From Bimuria novae-zelandiae CBS 107.79 (Eukaryota; Ascomycota; Dothideomycetes; Pleosporales; Didymosphaeriaceae), in NCBI GenBank assembly GCA_010015655.1, contig ML976665.1:1042319-1106318 (forward strand): DNA of 64,000 nt, in the 5' to 3' direction. The notes under the pieces were generated by a model. That model worked only from the letters and a program-made list of their open reading frames with translations, had not been told where the DNA came from and searched no databases. Each line of letters begins with the position of its first letter. The stretch's first letter is position 1. Positions 32,780-43,059 of the stretch are shown here, one piece after another. The translations under genes were made by a program, and so were the position numbers.

Positions 32780-34556
32780 TTGGTCTCTCATTCCTACATG
32801 CTACCCTTCTTATCCCTAACATCATTCCATCCCCAAAACCGTATAGAAACCGGGTACGCGACGACATATACCGTTTTAAAGATGTAGAAGAGCGGTACTA
32901 TTCGAGAGTGATCATGCAAAGGTCTCCGTACCTCCAAATCATTTAGTCGTGGGCCTGCTAAGCTCGTTACAGTAACCGATGGAAAAGCAGACGTTCCCGC
33001 ATTGCTCGTCTCGCGAGAGCTCTTCTTCTTTATATTGGACAAAGCTGTTGCTTTGGAGTTCGAATATGACGACAAATTACAAAATCACTTGAAGAAGTCC
33101 AAAGAATTGAACGAGCTCCAAGATCAGTTACAGGGTGACGTCGCAACTTCTAGGACCCAGATCAAAATACCTCCGCAAACGCCTGAGGCGGTGCAATGAT
33201 CAATTTTATGAAGGAATTTCATATCAATTACGAGGGCTGTACCAAAAGAAGGCAAATGCTTGTAGGCGTCTCGAGGGGATTGGCGAAATGCTAAACAACA
33301 TTAGAGAAGAGGAAGCCAAATCAGATGAAGAACTGAAGGATAACTGGAAAGCTCTTGACTCAGTCATGCAGGAAGTTTGGCAGAGTGCTGGTCTTGTGGA
33401 TGAAGAGCTTCTGGAAAACAATCCATCTCCGAGCGCTGCGAACGCTTCCATTCCACCCGATTTGGTAATCTTCGCACTTTAAAGGACGCTATAAATAACT
33501 CAACAACTTACTCAATTGTAACAGGCACCCTCCTTCAAGAAAAACTGTGCGCAAACGGCCCAGCAGCTCTTGTTATCCCGACGCGAGAACATCAACGATG
33601 CACGTCGCCAATAAATCAATATCTCGAGCGCCAGCGTGAATTATTACAACAGTGTCTCAGCGAAAGCCAGTTGTGAAGCTTCAATCAATACAGGATCGAC
33701 CGGTGGAAAGATGATTTTGATGAGCACTACAAAAGCGAAGTGTTGCGGTTACATCAACGGCTAGAAGAGCAAGAAGCGATGTACAAGAAAGAGTACGATA
33801 TGTTCCGGGGACTGGGGCTAGTCCCTAAGGTGTGCATGAGTGTTACAGAGACTATGGACGATGAGGAACCGATTGCGTCCGGAACGCTCGATACCTATGT
33901 GGGCAAGTGGAGAACAGCGATCCCGGACGAGCTACATCCGGTACCACCAGCTCGCAAAGGGCCTATCAACGAGGAGTATGTAGATAGCGCCGATGACGTG
34001 TATCCGTGGGAGAGTGGAACCATCCCAACAGCGCATTACGAAGATGCCAGGCAAGAGCTTGAAGAATACGGAAAACTAAAAGCCCGATATCAATCCTCAC
34101 AGGCAGCGGTTACTCCAAATGACCTGAGCCCCTCGAAAGGTCTAAAAGCTACTACCGCCTTCCCTGTCAACAAGTTGGTATTTTGAGGCGGCAAAATTCA
34201 TCCGTAACTTCAAGCGACGGAAAAAGGTGCGAAAGACGCGAGCGTATCAGAACCTGGGAGCACCACTGCAGCTAGTTCGGTGATCGCTAATGGTGCCATT
34301 GAAGACTCTAAGAAATACAAGGGCTCAGCACCGAAAACCATACCCACTGAGAAGCTAAATTCCGGGTCTTTACATGAAACCTCTCTGGACGACTTGGTTG
34401 CGCAGCCGTCAGAAGCTTCTAAGCTAAATTCACGCCCACTATCGCAACCACTGACGCTCTATTCCACCCCTCAGTTCAACATCGGAGCTTTTGGGCATCC
34501 CATGTCTGTCCAACAGCGCTCACCTACGCCCAGCGCATACACCAGTCGGTATTACT
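32780..34556 (+). pseudogene. Coiled-coil protein gene remnant, first part
   Basis: Normal composition and coherent protein-like frames that change by frameshift. A frame with DDIYRFKDVEERYY near 32860 leads to one with FEYDDKLQNHLKKSKELNEL (33060-33120), then LRGLYQKKANACRRLEGIGE to about 33463. A GT...AG intron fits 33464-33522 (gtaatc...taacag), giving APSFKKNCAQ downstream. After another shift near 33610 the frame gives QYLERQRELLQ, an in-frame TGA at 33675, then KDDFDEHYKSEVLRL and a Pro/Glu-rich stretch to about 34186. TGA and TAA follow, then the same frame continues to TSRYY at 34556. Heptad-like Leu and charged residues suggest a coiled coil. I do not recognise the family. At least two frameshifts and three stops make it a pseudogene unless there are introns I cannot place. 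Confidence 0.55.
33464..33522 (+). other. Probable spliceosomal intron in the coiled-coil pseudogene
   Basis: 59 nt, GTAATC donor after GAT TTG, CTCAAC/CTCAAT possible branch sites, AACAG acceptor. It removes a TAA and keeps a protein-like frame on both sides. Confidence 0.55.
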
Positions 34557-34557
34557 G

Positions 34558-35484
34558 ACTGTACTTTACGGTCCGTAATTGGTTTTGGGCCGTACGTACC
34601 GTAGTGAGGTGCCCACCGTACTAGGCACCGTACCGTACCAACTTTTGACCCGTAATACGGCTGTACGGAACCTTTTCTCGCTAGGGTGGGTGAATTGAGC
34701 GTTCGGGGGCGGCGCGGCCGGAGGTGGCGCCGGAGGTGGCTAGGTTGCCTCACAGGGCCTGCGGTCAAGGCAGGCGTCCCAGCCCTCCACCCCAGCGCCG
34801 TATCACGCCTCTGCCGCCTGCAAGGCCCTCACCTCAGCAAGCTCATCGCGCTCGTCGTCGCCCTCGGTTAACTATTCACAGGTGTATCCCACAGGTCACA
34901 GTTTAGGGAGGGAGATAGATATTAATTAGAATAATTTATAGCATAGCAAGACTAAGCTTATAGGCACGCAGGCTAGTCACCACGTGCTGCATAAATCTAA
35001 GTCCCTAAGTAGCTACAGATCTGCATCTATATAGCGATATAGAGTAGCTACCTACAGAATTAACCTCCTATATAAATAATAAGGAGTGAGGTGCCGACGC
35101 GGTTAATAGTAATAATAATATTCTAGAATCCCTAAAGGCCCTAAATGACAACTTTAACACTAGCCTCCTTCCTAATTAGTAGATTTATATATACTACGGG
35201 CCGTATAAACCCCTAAAATAAACCGTACAGTAATCCTATTGTGACGGTTCAGTATGGAAGCTTGGGGCACCCGCGTACGTGTGGCCCGTGCACGTGACTC
35301 ACGTGATCCACAGTATATAGCTCCATAGAGTAGCTTCTCAATCAAAACAATGATTGCCTCAACACTCTTTTCGACGTCACACCTACGGTACCGTACCAAC
35401 CCCCTAGCCGTAGCGTACGTACCGTAGGAACTAGCAACCGTAATTTAACCGTAGTAGGGTCGAACCGTCCGTATTATGTACTGT
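34558..35484. mobile_element. CCGTA-rich non-autonomous DNA element (MITE-like)
   Basis: Ends are imperfect inverted repeats ACTGTACTTTACGGTCCG and, reversed, ACAGTACATAATACGGACGG. Both subterminal zones are packed with CCGTA/TACGG motifs (at least nine in 34570-34675 and a similar number in 35190-35475), including ACCGTACCAAC on both sides. Repeated subterminal motifs are typical of hAT-like transposase binding. The core has a GC-rich block (34690-34870) and an AT-rich block (34910-35170) but no transposase. No 8-bp target duplication was found, so the class is tentative. It separates two halves of degraded coding sequence. Confidence 0.5.
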
Positions 35485-36824
35485 TGCAAGCGCTGCCTAC
35501 ACCCACCCTTCCGCATGCCGAGGGAAAAAGCAAAGCTAAGGAACAATGCGATGTCACTGTTGCCTCCAAAACATCCAGGCAGAAGAGAGTTGTTCTAGTC
35601 CCTCTAATGGCAGTTCGACTTCACGGAGCGTTTCCCGTTCTTTAAATCGTCATGCAGCTAAGGATCAACCCACGGAAGCTTTCCCACGTAACAGAAAACG
35701 CGAATTCAAGCTGCCTGATGCAAGCCTTAACTCTCGCAACCCAAAGAGAAGACGCATGGCTGAAACTCTCGCTGACGGGGCCTCGGATATCTCTACATCA
35801 GCGATAGATTGGTACGTCGTCAAAACACCAGAGTGTAACCAGCCAGTACGGACATAAGAAATGGACGATATCGTTCATGAAGGAAACGCACAGTACCCAG
35901 AAGTCTTATCCAATCTATTAAAAGACGGTAATGCCGCTTCAATATCACTCGGGGCCCGAAAGAGTCTTGCAACACTCCAGCACTTCAACGGAGAAGCTTG
36001 TGTTGGAAACCCCCTTCCTCCCACACCGCCGCAATCTACGCTTGAAGACGAAAATGCGCTACTCGCTGTTCCAACCAAACAAAACTATCTTGTTTAAATG
36101 ATAAAAGATGACGAGGACGAACTCTGATTCAATCACACCCTATCCAGCCTTTGTCTTCGCTCGTCGGCCTGCCGGCTTCCTCAACACGTGCCTAAGCCTG
36201 GGCTCATCGACTCGACACATCCGGCCATTGCGGGGCATTCCAACAACACTATGGAACCCTAGGAATCTCGCTCAGAGGAAATCGACTCGCTTCCACAGTC
36301 TCCAACGACAAGCCCCGAAGGCGACTCCGGCGATCCAGCGTCACCCGCTCGAACTATTCCTAAAGCTCCTACGCGCATGGACTACACAACTACCAGAAAC
36401 CCAGTACATCTTGCACAGTTCCGAACCCTCTACGCATAGCACACATACCGACACGTGCTCCTATTCTCGCAGTTTTAGACCCTCAAACGACGGGTGCACA
36501 TCGACATCTCGCACACTAGAAATCTATCGCCAGTGTAGAAGATCTCCGCGGGCTCACCTTCGAGAAGATCGACCAAGCCCAAAGCTCCCAGAGGTCGGCC
36601 CTCAATGACACAACGCCCGGAAGCCAACGCACGCGCCTCAGTCTGGGAACTTCGACGAGAAAGCTCAGCCCAGCCTTGGAATTAACCACAGACGCGCTCA
36701 GCACGCGCCCCGGTCACAGCGCTTCATCGATCTGGCTATGGCAACATCTCCTGCAGATCTCGTTCTCGACGACAACTCTATTGCTTTCTTGTTTAACATG
36801 ATTTCAGTACCAGTTCAGTTTTGA
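35485..36824 (+). pseudogene. Low-complexity protein gene remnant, second part
   Basis: From 35485 one frame gives KSKAKEQCDVTVASKTSRQK. After a shift near 35590 another gives SRSLNRHAAKDQPTEAF, KRRRMAETLADGASD and AIDWYVVK. A TAA lies at 35855-35857; the frame continues DDIVHEGNAQYPEVLSNLL to 36097. A third frame carries SRSEEIDSLPQSPTTSPEGD near 36270-36340 and RTIPKAPTRMDYTT, with several stops, and ends MATSPADLVLDDNSIAFLFN to a TGA at 36822. The product looks Ser/Pro/Arg-rich and disordered, perhaps nuclear (KRRR). No family recognised. It may be the 3' half of the coiled-coil gene at 32780-34556, split by the CCGTA-rich element. Confidence 0.45.
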
Positions 36825-38414
36825 TTTTATGATTTCTGCGATTTGATTTCCTTCAAAGTGCTTTAGTTTTGATTTTTCTTTTCACGCCAGTTACAATGCG
36901 GAGTTGGATGCGAGTTATAGGAAGCTGGTGGTATCTGTCTGCATGAGAGTGCTTGGGATATAATTACGAATAATATCTATCGAATCAACTATTGATGTCG
37001 ATGCAAGAATCATCGACTCTTATAGGAGAGTATCTTTAAGGCAGTGATTAGTGTACTCGAGACCCTTGCGCTCATGACTATTTGGAACGGTCTGTTACTT
37101 CATGTCACGGAGCAAAAGGCTAACCTTCTGCTCCTGTCGGAGTAGAATGTTCTTAAACGTCACACTTCAAAGCAAGAGACAAAAATTGTAGGATGTTAAA
37201 CATCCTCGCCGCGTTGGTATATCGTTATATCGCCCAATAAGAGCGTGAGAGTGGCGTCAAGAGCCACGAATAAGAAACATGGGGTCCTGACTGCTTCTTT
37301 TCGAACCTACTCTTTTCTTCGTCCATCGTGTTCTTTGTCGTCTGGATGTGCGTTTTCGAGCTTTACCTTTTTTACCTTTTATGTTTACCGTTTGGCATCC
37401 ACCTTAGCGGCCTCCAACTACTTAATTTGCTCATCGCATCCGCACAATTTACTCTTGTCCGCGCTTATTTAAGTTGTAATATCTGTCTTAGCAGTAATTT
37501 TTGCGCTTCCCGGTACATTATGGAGCAACTGGCGTGCCCTTCGCAACTCTTCTCACTTCATTCTAAGATTCTCTCGGCCAAATCAGCAACTTGGTTTATG
37601 TTTTGATAACTTTGAGGAAGTGCCTCATACTCAGTATCTCGTGTGTTATTCTCGCCTTGGATACATTCAACAATGAGCGAGTCCCCGAAGTGTTCCCTTG
37701 AACAAGTGAAAAAGCACATTCGACAGTCAGATCCACTGAGTTTCCTCCATGCTACAACAAGCCGTTACGAATAGCCAATACTTTACAGACATATACTACA
37801 GGAAAGAGACTCATATGAAAAATATTCCGGTCCTACAAAGTCTCTATGTGAACGCTAAGGTATTAATCGGTCCCACTCACGGTACAGCACTAAGCGCTTC
37901 TGGGAGAGTCTGTCGAATCTGAGCCGTCGTGAGACCTCTCCTTCGCCTTGCGTCCCACTTGCAGCATACGCAACAAAATGCTACACCTCAGGACGTGATC
38001 AGTCCGGTCTGTCGCGGCATAGGGGCAATGTAAGCGGAGAGGTTGTTTCTGGAGAAAGAACGAGGAGTGCTCTTCACTCGATGACGTAGTGAAGTTGCAA
38101 TACGCGAGGCGGTCTTGCAATTTGGGCAGGAGCGCCCATGCCGTTGTTTCCGCGACTTCCTAACAGCGAATTTGCATCGCACGTGCTTATTCTCACTCTA
38201 GGGCTTTCCTTTGCTGCCTCCCCACTCTTGCTTGCCAGCTTTCGATGCCACCACGAAGGATTCGGAAGCACTGAGCTATATTCGGGTTCATCCAGGAAAC
38301 AACTGCGATCAGTATAGTATATTCAGTTGCATTTCCTCACATTTACTAATTCTCTTGCAGCGTGCAAAATTCCCTCTACTGCCGCCAAGGTACACGCCGA
38401 CCGCAATCGCGAAA
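36825..38414. other. Intergenic region of normal composition
   Basis: About 1.6 kb. Open frames exist on both strands (for example a hydrophobic plus-strand frame at 37328-37606 and basic minus-strand frames at 37890-38271) but none has a recognisable domain, a good start context plus codon bias, or a consistent partner. A 33-codon frame starts at an ATG at 37673. The stretch just before 38415 would be the leader of the next gene remnant. Confidence 0.4.
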
Positions 38415-39881
38415 ATGCCCTACAGCCTGCGCTCTCAGAAAAGGCCATCTTCATCAACCGAACTATACAATATGGAGTCGAAATAGATGGCCACATGGGA
38501 TTCAGACGATGAAGGCTATGACAATCTTACCGAGTGAGCTCATCAGTCAAAGAAGGCAAGAAAGAAGAACAAGCGAGTGATGGCAAAGAAGGCTTCGGCG
38601 GAACTGAGGAGACAGGCCACGTCTGTGAGCCAGCTATGTCTTGTTACCCTGAGATCTACACACTTATCGAAGACTACTCTAGAAAAGGCTGGGTGGACCC
38701 CCTGCAGCCCCCGCCCGGTATAGGCACACAGGAAGGCCCTGGTAGCAAGGCATGGTGGTGCAAGACTCCACATGCCGTAGGCGACTATTGCGTCTCTGGC
38801 GATAGGCCATCCTACCCTGGCTGTAGCAACCAGCGAGAGGACTATCAACAGCCCAATCAGAAGGCCATCAAGCCTGGCGCCCTGGACTATCACGCAGAGT
38901 TTTCCATTCCATACCAAGATGGTGACCCAAGGTACGCCATTTGGTAGAAGAGTATGGGAGGTATTGACTGGAAGCCTGTGAGAAAGGAGCATTCGAAGAG
39001 TGGCAAGATAACGACTCTGAAATCGCGCAATGCTTTCGCTGCGCACCTGTTGGAAGGCTTGATCATTCGCGGAGTACTGAAGGCTATCGCCGATGTGCAT
39101 GCTCGCGTCCCCTTTGTTTTGCACATGTCAAAGAAGGACTTCATACGTTGGGCTCTCAAAAAAGAGCCTAAGGAGCATGAAACCGGGCTGCCTGCCGCTG
39201 AAGACGACGACCGCTCCATTAGTTAGGAAGAAGAAGTGGATTCTGAGGGAGAAGCGATGGATGAAGGCCAAGAAGGGGAAGAAGAAGGGGACGAAGATGT
39301 AGATGAGGAAGAGGAAGGCCCAGAAGAGGAGCTTGTGGAGGAAAGGGATCAGAAACTCAGGGATCGGAAAGTCCTAGACGGTATGGTTGCAGATGGCTCT
39401 ACTAGTCAACAACTACTAACTTGTGACCGATGATTCGACCAGCAACCAGAAAGCCAAGGAATCTGAGAGCGCGGCAGAGGCAGCTCGGGTGAAGGCTATC
39501 CAGGAAGAGGCCGCCGCAAAGGCTGCCCAAGAAGAGGCTGTAGCAAAGGCTATCCAGGAAGAAGCTTCAGCAAAGGCCGCTCAAGACAACTTCGACGCAA
39601 ATATAGGCCTGCTTGCGGAAGTTGCAAAGAAGTGGTTCTCCAGTGAGCCGACGTGCCACGACCTTCGGCGCGTTGTGGGGCTCTACCATTTCCACCTGGT
39701 TGACGATGCGCCTATGTCTCACGAGAAGTTCTTCCGCTGCGTTGAGTTCCAGCGAAAACTGAAGGTTTACTGGGAGGACCATCCGCTCGAGAATGCCTCG
39801 ATAGCAGAGCCTATCATGGACTTTGCCAATGAAGGCCACGACGAGCTTTCCAAAAGCTTCAGGCGGTTTAGTATGATGTAA
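38415..39881 (+). pseudogene. Acidic coiled-coil hypothetical protein, broken by C-to-T-type stops
   Basis: ATG at 38415 in good context (gaaaATGcc). Frame 1 gives MPYSLRSQKRPSSSTE, then TAG at 38484, DSDDEGYDN, TGA at 38535, and a Lys-rich stretch KKARKKNKRVMAKKASAEL. It shifts near 38640 to the frame with YPEIYTLIEDYSRKGWVDPL, which runs through TAG 38945 and TAG 39224 into a Glu/Asp-rich tract (39230-39350). Downstream, after a shift or intron at about 39371-39449, lies an Ala/Glu repeat (KAIQEEAAAKAAQEEAVAKA) and a globular C-terminus (LRRVVGLYHFHLVDDAP) to TAA at 39879-39881. The four internal stops could all come from CAG or CGA by C-to-T. Family not recognised. Confidence 0.55.
39381..39442 (+). 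other. Possible intron in the acidic pseudogene
   Basis: GTATGG donor, a textbook branch site CTACTAAC at 39412-39419, and CAG at 39440-39442. Splicing here leaves the frame off by one, so either the acceptor is the next CAG (to 39449) with another donor, or an indel is also present. Confidence 0.4.
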
Positions 39882-40113
39882 GAAGGCCAGAGAACACGAT
39901 GTCAAGGGCAGAACGTATATATACCTGTGCTTAAGGTGTGTAACGCGATCTGGGAACCAAGAACTATACCTGCAGATAACTCTGGGAATGTGAAAGCGTT
40001 GTCTAAGGCTCTAAGAGCTGCGTTAGCAACTAAACGTTGTAGGCAGGATAATCATGCGAAACTCAGTTGGACGAGGATCTCATATGCGAAATACATTTTC
40101 CCAAAGTGCCTAC

Positions 40114-41239
40114 TTACACTGACTGCCCGCCCTCCCTCTCCACAACACACTTCTTCTCCCCCTTATCGACCCCCAACCACAATAAATCCGGCCTACTATA
40201 ATGCCCCACCACATCTAGAAACCCCCTCACCCCAACGCTCCTCTCCAGCTCCAAATCCGCAAACAGAATCCCTTCCCTCGTCGGCCCACCCTCCAGCGCC
40301 TCCGTCAGCCTCCTCCCATCAGGCCCAATGACAGCCGCATGTCCGCCGCCCGCCTGACTAAGCACCACTCCCTCCTGCGACCCCAGCGTCGCAACGCCTG
40401 CGTCGCTGAGCACGGCAGTCGTGTATAAAACGAATGCACCGCCCTCGATGGCGTAAGTGGTTGAGAGGGCGCAGCACCCGTCGTGCGTCATGCCGAAGAG
40501 CTCGGGCGCGTCTGGAGCTGGTTGGGCGGGGAAGGGGTTAAGGGGCGGCCACATGGCGATGTGCAGGACCTCGCCTTGGGCGTACGTGTTGTACTTGAGC
40601 AGCGGCTGCGTGTGCTCCCAGCATGCGAGCGTGCCGACTTTTAAACTACCTACCGGGGCACCGAAGGGGACGTCTATAACGGTGGTGAGGTCGGGGCCGG
40701 ACCCGTCGCCGAAGATTGTGCGCTCCTGGGTGGATCAATGACGGAGGTAAGCAATAGCGGGTTAGTGAGGGAGAGGTACCATGTGAGTGGGCTTGATCTT
40801 GCGGCGCTTGAGTAGAAGTTCGCCTTGGGGTGAGATGATGGCTTGAGCGATGTAGAGAGAGTTGGAGGAGGTGCGCTCGGAGAATCCGAGGACGACGGCG
40901 GTGGAGTGTTCTTTAGCGGCGGCTTGAATGGACCGCATTTCTTCAGATTCGACTGCTAGGGAGTTTTGTATGTAGCGCGTTGTGAGGGCAGGATCGACGG
41001 GACGGGCCATGTGTTTGGTCAGTATTGCTCTGCTGCTTGACGCGTATGCCATCGAGAATCAGGGCTCACCATATCCACCCCGGATAGCCTGGGATCCAGA
41101 CCTCAGGAAATGATACTAGTTTTGCGCCGCCCTTTGCAGCTTCTTCAATTAAACGGAGGGTTTTGGCGACGCTGCCTTGGAGGTCGAGCCATTCGGGCTC
41201 GGCCTGCGTGACTGCGACCCGGAGTGTGTTTGCAGCCAT
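40114..41239 (-). CDS. Nitrilase (C-N hydrolase family; nitrilase/cyanide hydratase branch)
   Basis: Three exons, 41239-41070, 41032-40780 and 40725-40114, give about 344 residues, normal for the family. Nitrilases hydrolyse organic nitriles to acids and ammonia; fungal relatives also act on cyanide or arylacetonitriles. Substrate cannot be decided here. The catalytic triad is visible: Glu in [13 protein letters not shown] (exon 1), Lys in [10 protein letters not shown] (end of exon 2) and Cys in [20 protein letters not shown] (exon 3). [32 protein letters not shown] and the C-terminal [10 protein letters not shown] are also family blocks. Start at 41239 is the first ATG and begins the conserved [10 protein letters not shown]. 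No signal peptide, so cytosolic. Intron 2 (40779-40726) is canonical. Intron 1 is odd: see separate entry; if it is not spliced productively the gene is impaired. It is the only gene in the window without internal stops. It is convergent with the acidic pseudogene. Confidence 0.9.
41009..41069 (-). other. Nitrilase intron 1 with AT instead of AG at the expected acceptor
   Basis: GTGAGC donor at 41069. Family alignment expects the protein to run GWIW-ARPVDP, which needs exon 2 to start at 41008. There the intron would be 61 nt with a good CTGAC branch site (41022-41018), but its last two bases are AT. An upstream CAG at 41035-41033 keeps frame with a 37-nt intron and would insert about eight extra residues. 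Confidence 0.6.
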
Positions 41240-41530
41240 ACTGTGATTCGGAGATAGGAGAAAGCAGATCGACGCGATCTTGATAAAGACGTCGGTGTTG
41301 GACTGCGCGGTGGACTGCGTTTATTTATGTAGTTCATCCTGTCGTTCCACGTGTTGCGACTCCGCAGTAGCATTGCCGATGCGTTGTTCGTGCTGCATGT
41401 GAACGCCAGCGCAGACAAGCCTGGAGATCCACGTTTACCGAAGCTTGGCAGTCAGAGCGTTTAACTTACCGCGCAACGCCCGACCCCAGCCATTTTGCAC
41501 ATATCTTCCACATCACATAACTCCACCACC
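41240..41530. promoter_or_regulatory. Nitrilase upstream region
   Basis: About 290 bp between the nitrilase start and the next transposase start, of normal composition. It must hold the nitrilase promoter and the 5' end of the adjacent pogo element. I see no specific binding site I can support. Confidence 0.3.
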
Positions 41531-42003
41531 ATGCCAGCTATTAACGAAGCGATTACATATATCAATAGCCTAGCTTTAAGCAAGAAAATTAAATATTTAA
41601 AATTAGTAAAAATATATAGCGTTAATTATATAACTTTATTATACTAATATTAACGCGTATAGCGCCTACGCATTACTCAGAATTTTAATTAGTATATACT
41701 TAGCTTATACTAAGAAGCTAAGCTTATAAAATATATAAACGAGCTTAATAAGCAATGCCTACTACTTATAAAATTTATAATATAAAATTTCGCGTCTTAA
41801 TTAGCTGCTAAGGATGTTTTTAAAAGCTAAGTTATATAATTTATTAATTGTAATAAAAATTAGCTTATATCTTAATAAGCGCTACTAATAGACTTTATAT
41901 ACTATAACGCTAATTTAGTTACTAAATATAGCCTATATTTTAACCTTTTATTATATATAATATCTAAATATAATATATAGCTATTAAAATTATAGAATAC
42001 AGA
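41531..42003 (+). pseudogene. P5: Fot1/pogo transposase N-terminal remnant, truncated by E6
   Basis: ATG at 41531 starts MPAINEAITYINSLAL, the usual head of a fungal pogo transposase. The same frame continues through stops with EAKLIKYINELNK, NFAS, LAAKDV and a stretch resembling the CENP-B/Tc5 helix-turn-helix linker (YFNLL, ISKYNI) to 42003. There the LTR of E6 begins. RIP-type stops are frequent after residue 38. The catalytic part would lie beyond E6, outside the window. Its terminal repeat was not located. Confidence 0.7.
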
Positions 42004-42073
42004 TATTATAAGGCGCTCACATCTTGGCTCCAGTCTAGGTTAGGGTAGTAAGGATAAAGTAGCACTTTATAAA

Positions 42074-42500
42074 TGTTATAAGGCTCTCACACCTTGTTCC
42101 GATCTGGGTTAGGGCGGTAAGGTATCGTAGTACTTTATAAATTATTTAGTAGTATAAGTTAATGCAACACTTAGCGCGAGGCTAGATAATTTAATTTTAT
42201 AATAAAGTAAAATAACTATTAGTTTATATAAGAGAACATACTTGTATAAAAGATATATAAGTTAACTATAAGAAGTATAATAAAGGAAACTATTATATAT
42301 ATATATCCTGCGTGCTTAGTTACTTAGTACTACTTATTAATTAAGTAGTTACGCACCCTACTTCGTTACTTAGTACTACTAATTAACTAAGTAGTTATGT
42401 AACCCTAAGACTAGCTTTTTAGTAGGCTTATTAACCTGTTCCTTAGTTACCTATCCTTATAAGCGCCTATCCCCTATTATTTTATTTCTAGTTTATAATA
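42074..42500 (-). repeat. E5 left LTR (3' LTR)
   Basis: 427 bp, with the 46-bp duplication absent from its partner; terminal CA has become TA (ttataata). Confidence 0.88.
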
Positions 42501-42537
42501 CTATTCCTCCCTTCTTAGTCTTTATCTGCGAAGAACT

Positions 42538-42960
42538 ATGCCTACTAACTAAATAATTAGCACTTATTATTATTATAAACTTATTTCTACTATTAAGGCG
42601 TATAAAAGTATTATAGTATTAAAGTATTTTACTTATAAGACCCACTCGCGGGTTTATAAAGTATTAATTTATTTAGGGAAATATAGTAAGTGCTTAAAGA
42701 GGGGCGCGAAGTACGATGTAGCTATTACTTATAATAAGTTTTTTTATTTAATTACTAAAAAGTAAAAATTAGATACGTAAATTTTAAAAGTATAAAAAAA
42801 TAAAATATAATATTTAAAGTAATACGCATAGCGCGTGAAAAAGAAAAGCGTTTAACTAAATAATTAGCATTAAACACGAAGCGTGCAAAAGAGGTAATTA
42901 TTATTAAAAGTTCTACTTTAGAAGAACTAAAGAAGAACCTTTCTTAGCCTACCTAGCTAA
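42538..42960 (+). pseudogene. E5 antisense accessory frame: cysteine cluster plus coiled coil
   Basis: Plus-strand frame from ATG 42538, just inside the 3' LTR and opposite to pol. It has YSKCLKRGAKYDVAI, where Tyr-for-Cys gives a C-x2-C-x6-C spacing. A Lys/Gln-rich helical tail follows (KKS, NKFFYLITKK, KNKI) with stops almost all TAA/TAG. Same place and plan as the E1 and E6 frames. Role unknown. Confidence 0.5.
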
Positions 42961-43059
42961 ATAGCCTAGTTAAGCTAACTCCTAGCGTCTAATTAGCTAC
43001 AGAAGAACTTTCCCTTAATTTCTAAAATAATCTAACGCCTTTACTATCCTAGGTCTGCC

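Noticed and set aside
34520..34906. Arg/Pro-rich frames on both strands
   Set aside because: They come from the GC-rich core of the CCGTA element.
37245..37606. Hydrophobic plus-strand frames, possible membrane peptide
   Set aside because: Two overlapping frames, no domain, no consistent start or homology I recognise; left as intergenic.
37890..38271. Three overlapping minus-strand basic frames
   Set aside because: Mutually overlapping in different frames with no recognisable motif; CPNC alone is not a zinc finger.
38543..39219. 193-residue and 109-residue minus-strand frames
   Set aside because: Shadows of the acidic pseudogene on the plus strand.
41149..41418. Minus-strand 89-residue frame
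   Set aside because: Different frame from nitrilase exon 1, crossing its start; shadow.
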